Below are positions 1 to 6,093 of a DNA stretch of 10,084 bases, one piece after another. A program made the translations under genes and the position numbers. Every line of letters begins with the position of its first letter. Position 1 is the stretch's first letter. This DNA comes from Bifidobacteriaceae bacterium (GTDB lineage Bacteria; Actinomycetota; Actinomycetes; Actinomycetales; WQXJ01): contig JAITIG010000035.1 of the NCBI GenBank assembly GCA_031279575.1, positions 1 to 10,084 on the forward strand, in the 5' to 3' direction. The notes under the pieces are model-generated. The model saw only the letters and a program-made list of their open reading frames with translations, searched no databases and was not told the origin of the DNA.

Positions 1-482
1 TCGGCTTGAAGGCGCTGGAAGTGTTCTGACCAGCTTTCGCCGTCCAAGGCCGCGACTTCGGGATGGGCCAGGCGAAGCTGGACGTAGGCGAAGTAGTCGG
101 CGAAGCGAGGGCGGGTCAGGCCCCGAACGTTCTCGACCATGAAGGCCCTCGGCCTGACCTGGCGAACCACCTCGGCGCTGGCGGGGAACATGTCTCGCGG
201 GTCTCCAGCCGCCATACCCTTGCCGCCGCCGCTGAAAGGCTGGCACGGCGGTCCGCCGCTGACCAAGTCCACCGCGTCCTGGTACGCCGACCAATCGATC
301 TCCCGAACGTCGCCCTCGCGCACGTCGACGCCTTGCGCCAAAGGGTGTCCGGCGGCTTGGTTCTCCCGCAGGGTGTCGCAGCACCAGCGATTCCACTCGG
401 CCACCACCTCAGTGGAGAACCCCGCCAGATGGGTCCCCAAAGCCAGGCCGCCGCCACCGGCGAACAGTTCGATAGACCGCAC
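1..482 (-). CDS. DNA (cytosine-5-)-methyltransferase, N-terminal part (cut by window edge)
   Basis: This is the first 160 codons of a C5-cytosine DNA methyltransferase, which transfers a methyl group from S-adenosylmethionine to C5 of cytosine in a target DNA site. I translated the minus strand by hand. Motif I (SAM binding) is ELFAGGGGLALG at residues 5-16. Motif IV is SGGPPCQPFS at 75-84, with the catalytic cysteine at Cys80. Motif VI is the ENV at 117-119. The later motifs and the target-recognition domain lie beyond the left edge, so specificity is unknown. The start is GTG at 482. An in-frame TAG lies only four codons upstream (492-494), and no other start codon falls between, so GTG is the first possible start; family members commonly begin just before motif I, as here. 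The gene is divergent from the cohesin gene. It could be a restriction-modification or an orphan enzyme; no restriction gene is visible. The family is certain; completeness is unknown. Confidence 0.92.
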   Translation of the reverse strand, partial: MRSIELFAGGGGLALGTHLAGFSTEVVAEWNRWCCDTLRENQAAGHPLAQGVDVREGDVREIDWSAYQDAVDLVSGGPPCQPFSGGGKGMAAGDPRDMFPASAEVVRQVRPRAFMVENVRGLTRPRFADYFAYVQLRLAHPEVAALDGESWSEHFQRLQA

Positions 483-661
483 GCCATGAGCCTATCCCTG
501 GCCGCCGGCGCTTCCCGGCCGGCCCGCTGGACCCGGGTGCGAGTCTAGGTCGAGGCTTTGAGGGCGGAATGCGGCGGCAGGCGCGGTGGGGCTGGGGAAT
601 TGAAATCGGGGCGAAACTCGTGCATGACCGGGGGGTAATCGGAGCCTGAAACAGTGCTTGA

Positions 662-677
662 GGCGCCGCGCGGCGCC
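662..677. promoter_or_regulatory. Perfect 16-bp GC palindrome upstream of the cohesin gene
   Basis: GGCGCCGCGCGGCGCC is its own reverse complement over all 16 bases. It lies 50 bases upstream of the cohesin ATG, in the divergent intergenic region. It could be a dimeric repressor site or an RNA hairpin in the leader. A weak promoter-like pair, TTGAGG (658-663) and TATTGC (682-687) with an 18-base spacer, would put the palindrome inside the spacer, as an operator might be. The promoter call is weak and palindromes are easy to find in DNA this GC-rich. Confidence 0.35.
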
Positions 678-695
678 GTCGTATTGCAACTGTTT

Positions 696-709
696 GTCGC
701 CCAGGCGAC
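696..709 (+). promoter_or_regulatory. Small hairpin just before the cohesin ribosome binding site
   Basis: GTCGCC-CA-GGCGAC forms inverted arms; a realistic hairpin has five base pairs and a CCAG loop. It ends three bases before the AAAGGA ribosome binding site (713-718), which is spaced nine bases from the ATG at 728. It could affect ribosome access or be incidental. No known riboswitch family was recognised in 483-727, and no other gene is seen in that stretch. Confidence 0.25.
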
Positions 710-727
710 CAGAAAGGATATCTCCCA

Positions 728-1477
728 ATGCCCTCCTTTGCGTTCTCCAAGCCGAGACCGCGGGCCCGCGCGGCAATCGCGGCGGGGCTCGGGGTGCTCG
801 CCACCCTGGCCCTCGCGCCCGCGGCCGGCGCCGCACCCCCGCAGGCCGGCCCGGTCGGCGTCGTCGCGCCAGCCGAGGCCACGGCCGGCGACGTCATCAC
901 CGTGGCCATCACGGCCGATGCCGTCGCCGACTTGTACGCCTACCAGCTTGACTTGGTCTACGACCAGGCTTCGCTGGCCTATGTGGCGGACAGCGCCACC
1001 TTCCCCGAAGGCGGGTTCGACATCGCCACTCAGACGCCAGACGGGCTCGCGCTGGCCCACACGCGGCTCGGCGCCTCGCCCGGGCTGAGCGGGCAGGCCA
1101 CACTGGCGACAGTCGACATGCTGGTCCTGGCCGCGGGCGAGGCGGAGATCGAGCTGGGCGCGGCCACCCTGGCCAGCAGCAGCCAAGAGACCGCGCTGGT
1201 GGCAGGCGCCGAGAGCGCCACCCTGACCGCCCTGCCGGCCGCCGAGCCGGAATCCGAGCCGAGCACGGGCGCCCCGCCCGCCGGCTCTGCCGCCCCCGGC
1301 GCGTCCGATGCCGCGCCAGCCGGTTCCACATCCGGTGGCGCGTCCGGCGCGCTGCCCGTCTCCGGCCCGAACCGGGGCGGCCTGCTGGCCGCGGCCGGTG
1401 TCGCGGCCGGCTTGATCGCGTCGGGCGCCGCAATCGCCCTGCGCCGCCGCCAGGCGGTGAGCCATGACCGCCACTGA
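728..1477 (+). CDS. Secreted cohesin-domain protein with wall-anchor (LPxTG-like) tail
   Basis: This 249-residue protein appears to be a surface receptor for dockerin-tagged partners. Residues 1-36 look like a signal peptide: a basic start (KPRPRAR), a hydrophobic Ala/Leu core and an AGAA cleavage region. Residues 42-167 resemble a single cohesin domain: a GDVITVAI strand at 54-61, the hallmark LYAYQLDLVYDQASL at 69-83, and a GLSGQATLATVDMLVL strand at 119-134. Residues 170-207 form a Pro/Ser/Ala/Gly linker suited to spanning the wall. The C terminus has LPVSG (209-213), a hydrophobic segment (219-238) and RRR (239-241), the order of a sortase sorting signal, although LPVSG departs from LPxTG. 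The start is supported by AAAGGA nine bases upstream of the ATG. The dockerin-bearing amidase starts 43 bases after the stop, so the two are probably co-transcribed. The cohesin call rests on pattern recognition; a generic beta-sandwich adhesin is the alternative. Confidence 0.82.
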   Translation: MPSFAFSKPRPRARAAIAAGLGVLATLALAPAAGAAPPQAGPVGVVAPAEATAGDVITVAITADAVADLYAYQLDLVYDQASLAYVADSATFPEGGFDIATQTPDGLALAHTRLGASPGLSGQATLATVDMLVLAAGEAEIELGAATLASSSQETALVAGAESATLTALPAAEPESEPSTGAPPAGSAAPGASDAAPAGSTSGGASGALPVSGPNRGGLLAAAGVAAGLIASGAAIALRRRQAVSHDRH

Positions 1478-1507
1478 GTCCGCCGTCCGCGCCCCCAAAC
1501 CCAGCCC

Positions 1508-1513
1508 AAGGAG
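1508..1513 (+). promoter_or_regulatory. Strong ribosome binding site fixing the amidase start at 1521
   Basis: AAGGAG sits seven bases before the ATG at 1521. An upstream in-frame ATG at 1464 lies inside the end of the cohesin gene and would add 19 residues rich in Pro and Arg before the signal peptide. The 1521 start has the better site and gives a normal signal peptide, so it is preferred. Confidence 0.75.
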
Positions 1514-1520
1514 AAGACAC

Positions 1521-3344
1521 ATGCCGCAAGGCGCCGGCCGCCGAGTTGCGGCCACCATTGGAATTGCCGGCCTGGCCGCGACGCTGGCGGCGGCCTTGCC
1601 GCCGGCGCCCACCGTCGCGGCGCCGGCCGCTGCGAACCCGCTGCTCGCCCCCTACTACACCGAACTGGATCTGACCGGCGACGCCCAGGTCGCCCGCGAC
1701 GACTTGGCGGTGGTCGCCGCCCTGCTGGGCTCGGCGCCCGCCGACCCAGGCTGGAACGAGGCTGCGGATGTGGACGGCGACAGCGCCGTCACCGTGGCGG
1801 ATCTGGCCGCTGTGGCCCAGCGCATGGTCTACGACGACGGGCCATTCGACCTGGTCGAAGCCTCGGTGATTGAGATGCAGGCGGCCATGAACGCGGGTGT
1901 CGCCACTTCTGTGGAGATCACCCAGGCCTACCTGGACCGGATCGCGGCCTACGACCGCGCCCTGGTGGACACCGCCGCCGGGGGGCGCCCTTTGAACTCG
2001 ATAGTGACGGTCAGCGCCGCCGCCCTGGACGCGGCGGCCGCGGCCGATGCCGTGCGCGCCGAGCACGGCATGACCAGCCTGGTGCTGGGCGTCCCGATCA
2101 TTTTGAAAGACAACTACGACACCGCCGACATGCCGACCACGGCCGGCTGCGGCTGCTGGGATGACAACCAGACCACGACCGACGCGACCATGGTGGCGGG
2201 GCTGCGCGGCGCCGGGGCTGTCATCTTGGCCAAAGCCAGCATGGACGAGTTCGCCTACGGGTTCGTCTCCGAGTTCTCGGCCGGCCTGCCCGCCGGCCAG
2301 TCGTTGCTGGTGGCGAGCCCCTACAACACGGCTCGCAGCGCGGGCGGCTCCAGCGGCGGCACCGGGGCGGCCATCGCCGCCAACCTGGGCGGGATCGGCT
2401 TCGGCACGGACACGGGCGGCTCGATCCGCGTGCCCGCCTCTTACAACCAGGTGGTCGGCGTCCGCCCGACTATCGGGCTGGCCAGCCGCGACGGCATCGT
2501 GCCGCTGGCGCTGAGCCAGGACACCGGCGGGCCGATCGCCCGCAGCGTGCTCGACGCGGCGGCGGCCTTGGACGCGGTGGTCGGCGTCGACGCGGCCGAT
2601 CCGGTGACGGCGGGCCAGGTGGGCAAGGTGCCCGCCTCCTACACCGCCTATCTCGACCCGGGGGCGCTGGATGGCGCGCGGATCGGTTTTGTGCCGGCCA
2701 TGATCGGGAGCAACGCCACCAACCAGCGTTTGTGGCAGGAGACCAAGGCCGCGCTTGAGGCCGCGGGGGCGAGTGTTGTCGAGGTGGCCGCGCCGGCCGG
2801 CTTCGACGCGGTTTTGGGCGAGCCGTCTGGCTCGACCAACGAGTTCCGCCACGACTTGGAGCTCTACGTCCAAAACCATCTGGCGGAGGCTGTGGCGGCC
2901 CGCACGCTGGGCGAGATATTGGACAGCGGGCGCTATGTGCCGAGCCGGCAGTCGACCTATCTGGCGCGCGCGGCCATCACCGAGGAGCAGTACGAGGCCT
3001 GGGCGGGGGAGAGCGGCAGCCACACCCTCCAGCTGGCCGCCGGCAAGGCGCTGGTCACCGCCTTGCTGGATGATCTCGGCCTGGACGCGCTGGTCTACCC
3101 CTCGGGCACGCCTTATGGCACCCACGCCACCAACCTGCGCCTGAGCCCGAACACCGGCCTGCCCGCGGTCTCGGTGCCGATGGGGCAGGCGATCGAGGCG
3201 GACTCGACCATCCCCGGCGCGAACGTCAACCTGGAGTTGCTGGGCCGCGCCTACGACGAGGGCCCGCTGCTTGGCTTGGCCTACGCCCTGGAGCAAACCC
3301 TCCAGGCGCGCACCAGCCCGGTCCTCTACGGGCCGCTCGGCTGA
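1521..3344 (+). CDS. Secreted dockerin-bearing amidase (amidase signature family)
   Basis: This 607-residue protein is an exported amide hydrolase with a docking module. Residues 1-38 are a signal peptide (GRR, hydrophobic core, Ala-rich cleavage region). Residues 46-104 form a dockerin-like domain with two calcium-loop repeats: DLTGDAQVARDDL at 50-62 and DVDGDSAVTVADL at 83-95. Both keep acidic or oxygen residues at loop positions 1, 3, 5 and 12. The rest is an amidase-signature domain with the Ser-cisSer-Lys triad: Lys196 in GVPIILKDNYDT, Ser277 in GGSSGG and the nucleophile Ser301 in TDTGGSIR. The 24-residue spacing between the two serines matches fatty acid amide hydrolase. RLSPNTGLPAVSVP near the C terminus is also typical. 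These enzymes cleave carboxylic amides by way of an acyl-enzyme; the substrate here cannot be told, and secreted relatives include peptide and aryl amidases. No anchor of its own is visible, so surface attachment through the upstream cohesin protein is the inferred role of the dockerin. Confidence 0.9.
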   Translation: MPQGAGRRVAATIGIAGLAATLAAALPPAPTVAAPAAANPLLAPYYTELDLTGDAQVARDDLAVVAALLGSAPADPGWNEAADVDGDSAVTVADLAAVAQRMVYDDGPFDLVEASVIEMQAAMNAGVATSVEITQAYLDRIAAYDRALVDTAAGGRPLNSIVTVSAAALDAAAAADAVRAEHGMTSLVLGVPIILKDNYDTADMPTTAGCGCWDDNQTTTDATMVAGLRGAGAVILAKASMDEFAYGFVSEFSAGLPAGQSLLVASPYNTARSAGGSSGGTGAAIAANLGGIGFGTDTGGSIRVPASYNQVVGVRPTIGLASRDGIVPLALSQDTGGPIARSVLDAAAALDAVVGVDAADPVTAGQVGKVPASYTAYLDPGALDGARIGFVPAMIGSNATNQRLWQETKAALEAAGASVVEVAAPAGFDAVLGEPSGSTNEFRHDLELYVQNHLAEAVAARTLGEILDSGRYVPSRQSTYLARAAITEEQYEAWAGESGSHTLQLAAGKALVTALLDDLGLDALVYPSGTPYGTHATNLRLSPNTGLPAVSVPMGQAIEADSTIPGANVNLELLGRAYDEGPLLGLAYALEQTLQARTSPVLYGPLG

Positions 3345-3352
3345 GCGCCAGC

Positions 3353-3373
3353 GCCCCGGCCCGGGGCCGGGGC
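3353..3373. terminator. GC hairpin between converging genes (possible two-way terminator)
   Basis: Ten-base arms, GCCCCGGCCC and GGGCCGGGGC, are perfect reverse complements around one central base, so a stem of about eight pairs with a short loop is possible. It lies in the 35-base gap between the stops of the amidase (plus) and the SGNH hydrolase (minus). No T-tract follows on either strand, so it is not a classical intrinsic terminator, although GC-rich actinobacteria often use hairpins without long U-tracts. Confidence 0.5.
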
Positions 3374-3379
3374 CAAGCC

Positions 3380-4150
3380 TCAACCAGGCAGGGTGGTCCA
3401 GGTGGGGTGTTTGGGGGCGCGGTTGTCGCCGGAGGAGCGCCGGCGCGCCCGCCGCCCAAGCCAGGGACCCACATGCCGGAAGTAGAAGCGCAGGTCAGCG
3501 CCCACGCCGAGAGGAGGGTCCGGCGGGGTGGGCGGCGGCTGGGCGGGCAGGCCGAGGGCGTTGAGCACCAGGGCGGCGACCCGGGCGTGCCCGGCTGAAT
3601 TGAGGTGGAGGCGGTCGTCAGACCAATAGCCGGGCCGGCGCACCTCGAGGTCGCGGAAAACGTTGATGAAGAACGCGCCCGTCTGGTCCGCCAGAGCCGC
3701 GATGGCGGCCGTCAGCTCGGCGCCGCGGCGGTGGATCAGGCCCGCCAGGGGCAGGCCGCCGGAAGGGTCGGGCCCGGCCAGGACAACCGGTTTGATGCCG
3801 GCGCCCTGGCAGGCCTCGACCACCTGCCGGGTCAACCCCGTCAGCTTGGCCGCATCCGGGCCGGGCCGGAGCATGTCGTTGCCGCCGCCGTTCAAGGTGA
3901 TGAAAGTCGGGGCCGGGTCCAGCGCCAGCACCTGGGGCAGCTGCTCCGCCACGATGCGCGCCAGCAGCCGCCCCCGGATGGCGAGGTTGGCGTAGAGCAC
4001 CGGCCCCGGGCCGCGGGCGGCCAGCCCCTCGGCCACCCGGTCCGCCCACCCGCGCGGCGGCCCGCCGCCGGCCTGGTCGCCCACACCCTCCGTGAAGCTG
4101 TCGCCGATCGCCGCGAAGCGGATCGGCCCCGCACCCAGCACCGCGCCCAA
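3380..4150 (-). CDS. SGNH/GDSL-family hydrolase (esterase/lipase type)
   Basis: This 256-residue protein has the blocks of the SGNH hydrolase family, serine esterases acting on acyl or acetyl esters. Block I is GDSFTEG with nucleophile Ser18. Block II is NLAIRGR around Gly60. Block III is NGGGND with Asn91. Block V is DDRLHLNSAGH with Asp179 and His182. No signal peptide is seen, so it is probably cytoplasmic. The C-terminal tail after residue 205, with PWLGRR, a basic run and SSGD, resembles tails I associate with actinobacterial members of this family. The start is uncertain: TTG at 4150 or GTG at 4141 could both use the purine-rich GAGGGAGGGG just upstream (4153-4162), and neither alters the catalytic blocks. 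The gene follows the importer operon on the same strand after 138 bases and may be read through from it or have its own promoter. The natural substrate is unknown. Confidence 0.88.
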   Translation of the reverse strand: MGAVLGAGPIRFAAIGDSFTEGVGDQAGGGPPRGWADRVAEGLAARGPGPVLYANLAIRGRLLARIVAEQLPQVLALDPAPTFITLNGGGNDMLRPGPDAAKLTGLTRQVVEACQGAGIKPVVLAGPDPSGGLPLAGLIHRRGAELTAAIAALADQTGAFFINVFRDLEVRRPGYWSDDRLHLNSAGHARVAALVLNALGLPAQPPPTPPDPPLGVGADLRFYFRHVGPWLGRRARRRSSGDNRAPKHPTWTTLPG

Positions 4151-4288
4151 CGCCCCTCCCTCAAGTCCCAGCCAACACCGCCGCGCCCGCCCTGCCCGAT
4201 GCCGTCAGCCCCGCCCGCGCGCCGCCCAACCGTCCCAGCCTACCGACGCCGCCCACCGCTTTGAGCCCTGATCGACGCGGGGGCGGGG
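4151..4288. other. Intergenic spacer between importer operon and SGNH gene
   Basis: The spacer is GC-rich with no gene. A CCCTGA/TCAGGG inverted pair (4266-4271 and 4289-4294) with a 17-base loop overlaps the stop codon of the last importer ATPase, too weak to call a terminator. The run GAGGGAGGGG on the minus strand at 4153-4162 probably serves the SGNH start. Confidence 0.4.
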
Positions 4289-5203
4289 TCAGGGGAGGTG
4301 GGTCACGGGGGGCGCGTCGAAGGCGGCGGCGCTGGGGGGGACCAGGGGGAGGCGGCCGGAGCCGTCGGGGGCGGGGATGGCCCCGAGCAGGACCTTGGTG
4401 TAGGGGTGGCCCGGGTTGGACCAGACCGCCTCGGTGGGGCCGGACTCGACTATCCGGCCGGCCCACATCACCAGCAGGCGGTCCGCGATCAACCGCACCA
4501 CCGACAGGTCGTGGGAGATGAACAGCAGCACCGCGCCTTGCGAGACGGCCAGGCGCGACATCAGGTAGGCCACCTTGGCCTGGGTCGAGGCGTCCAAGGC
4601 GCTGATCGGCTCATCGCCTATCAGCACGTCAGGCGCCGCCGCCAGGGCCCGGGCGGTGGCGATCCGCTGGCGCTGCCCGCCGGAGAAGCTGCGCGGGTAG
4701 CGCGAGCGGTCGGCCGCGTCCAACCCGACCCGCTCCAGCCACTGCCCCGGCGAGGCGGCTGGGGGGCGCCTGGCGGCATCGGCCGGCCCGGCGGCGTCGG
4801 CGGGCGGATCGCCCGGCGAGATGGCGCCCAGGCGGCGCTCGCGTTTGGCGGCCAAGTCGAGGCCGTCCTGGATCTGGGCGCCCACCGGGCGGCGCGGGTT
4901 GAGCGACGAGCCCGGGTCTTGGAACACCATCTGGATGCCGGTTTGGGTCAGCGGCCGGCGCCCCACGCCGAGCGGGCGGATGGGGCGGCCGTGGTGTTCG
5001 ACTGTCCCCGCGGCGGGCCTGACCAGGCCGGTCAGCACCCTGGCGATGGTCGATTTGCCGCAGCCGGACTCGCCCACCAAGCCCACCACCTCGCCTCGGA
5101 ACAACTCGAAGGAGACTCCCCGCACGGCCCGCACCGGCGGGTGCCCGGGGTAGGTGACCGCCAAGTCGCGCGCCGCGATCACCGGCGCCGCAGAACCCGT
5201 CAT
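4289..5203 (-). CDS. Peptide-type ABC importer ATPase (DppF/OppF type)
   Basis: This 304-residue protein is the second nucleotide-binding subunit of the importer; it hydrolyses ATP at the inner face of the membrane to drive uptake. It has Walker A GESGCGKST (44-52), Q-loop Gln95 in VFQDP, signature SGGQRQR (174-180), Walker B with DEP at 197-199 and D-loop SALD (201-204), and H-loop His231 in ISHD. The SLNPRRPVG after the Q-loop and the C-terminal HPYTKVLL are hallmarks of the peptide/nickel importer subfamily. Residues 127-152 are an Ala/Pro/Asp-rich insertion between the Q-loop region and the signature, longer than expected for the family and likely a surface loop. The start ATG (5203-5201) overlaps the TGA of the preceding ATPase (ATGA), which suggests translational coupling. 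It is the last gene of the importer operon. The transported substrate cannot be read from the ATPase. Confidence 0.94.
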   Translation of the reverse strand: MTGSAAPVIAARDLAVTYPGHPPVRAVRGVSFELFRGEVVGLVGESGCGKSTIARVLTGLVRPAAGTVEHHGRPIRPLGVGRRPLTQTGIQMVFQDPGSSLNPRRPVGAQIQDGLDLAAKRERRLGAISPGDPPADAAGPADAARRPPAASPGQWLERVGLDAADRSRYPRSFSGGQRQRIATARALAAAPDVLIGDEPISALDASTQAKVAYLMSRLAVSQGAVLLFISHDLSVVRLIADRLLVMWAGRIVESGPTEAVWSNPGHPYTKVLLGAIPAPDGSGRLPLVPPSAAAFDAPPVTHLP

Positions 5204-6093
5204 GCTTTGCCGCCTTCCGCCTGCCCGGCGCCCTGCCCGCCGCCGCCATCGTTCTGGTGGGGGGCGAAGGGGTCGATTCGGGCCAGGTCCTCGCGCGAGC
5301 GCAGGCCGCCGGCGGCGCCGGGCAGGGAGGCCAGCAGCTCGCGGGTGTAGGGGTGGGCCGGGGCGGTGAAGACCTGCTGGCGCGGGCCGTTCTCAACAAT
5401 CCGGCCGCGCCGCATCACGGCCACCCGGTCCGCCACGGCGCTCATCACGCCCAGATCGTGGGTGATGAACAGCACCGCCAAGCCCAGCGAATCGACCAAT
5501 TCGCGGATCAGCGCCAAGACCCCCGCCTGGACCGTCACGTCCAGCGCGGTGGTCGGCTCGTCGGCGATCAGCACGGCCGGGTCGCAGGCCAGGGCGATGG
5601 CGATGGCGATGCGCTGGCGCTGCCCGCCGGAGAACTCGTGCGGGTAGCGGCCCAAGGTGGCCCTCCCGCCGCCCACCCCGACCCGCTCCAAGGCGGCCGT
5701 CGCCCGGTCCAGGGCCTCGCCCTTGCCCACCTTCAAGTGGTAGCGGACGTGGTCGGTCAGCTGGGAGCCGACTGTCAACTGGGGGTGCAGCGAGGTGCCC
5801 GGGTCTTGGAACACCATGCCGACCCGGCGGCCGCGCACCGCGTTCAAGGCTGACCCGGTGATCTTCAACAGGTCGTCGCCGTCCAGCCAAATATGGCCTG
5901 TGAGCTCGGATTTCGCAGGCTCCAAGCCGATCACTGCGAGGCCGGTGATGGTCTTGCCGGAGCCGGACTCCCCAGCCAGCCCCTGGACCTCGCCGCGGCC
6001 GACCTCGAGCGAGACCTGGTCCAGGATTGGCGTGACGCCATCCTCGCCCCGGATGCCCAGGCTGAGCGATTCGATGCGCAGGACGGCCGTCAC
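5200..6093 (-). CDS. Peptide-type ABC importer ATPase (DppD/OppD type)
   Basis: This 297-residue protein is the first nucleotide-binding subunit of the importer. It has Walker A GESGSGKT (41-48), Q-loop Gln96 in VFQDPGTSLHP, signature SGGQRQR (155-161), Walker B with DEPTTALD (178-185) and H-loop His212 in THD. HPYTRELL and the stretch ending in DPFAPH match the oligopeptide/dipeptide subfamily's C-terminal region. After that comes a short Gly/Gln-rich tail (GGGGQGAGQAEGG) that looks unstructured. The start is GTG at 6093-6091, which overlaps the TGA of the upstream permease as GTGA; longer open frames extend upstream but would overlap the permease gene. Its own stop overlaps the next ATPase start by four bases. 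Two different ATPases in one operon are normal for Dpp/Opp-type systems, where they act as a heterodimer. Confidence 0.94.
   Translation of the reverse strand: MTAVLRIESLSLGIRGEDGVTPILDQVSLEVGRGEVQGLAGESGSGKTITGLAVIGLEPAKSELTGHIWLDGDDLLKITGSALNAVRGRRVGMVFQDPGTSLHPQLTVGSQLTDHVRYHLKVGKGEALDRATAALERVGVGGGRATLGRYPHEFSGGQRQRIAIAIALACDPAVLIADEPTTALDVTVQAGVLALIRELVDSLGLAVLFITHDLGVMSAVADRVAVMRRGRIVENGPRQQVFTAPAHPYTRELLASLPGAAGGLRSREDLARIDPFAPHQNDGGGGQGAGQAEGGKA

Noticed and set aside
600..628. TTGAAA at 600-605 as a -35 box for the cohesin gene
   Set aside because: No acceptable -10 hexamer lies 16-18 bases downstream.
483..727. Search for a tRNA or riboswitch in the divergent intergenic region
   Set aside because: No cloverleaf and no conserved core of a riboswitch family known to me could be matched.
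1464..1520. Longer amidase form starting at ATG 1464
   Set aside because: It overlaps the end of the cohesin gene, lacks a good ribosome binding site and puts a Pro/Arg stretch ahead of the signal peptide. The ATG at 1521 has AAGGAG at ideal spacing.
909..3383. Long open frame (824 codons) on the minus strand across the cohesin and amidase genes
   Set aside because: Its translation is Arg/Gly/Gln-rich low complexity with no domain. It is an antisense artefact of high-GC codon use opposite two well-supported genes.
4165..4240. GTCCCAGCC repeated at 4165-4173 and 4232-4240
   Set aside because: Nine bases shared once in a GC-rich spacer, with no further symmetry, is likely chance.
4266..4294. 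CCCTGA/TCAGGG inverted repeat at the end of the importer operon
   Set aside because: Six-base arms with a 17-base loop and no T-tract are too weak to call a terminator.
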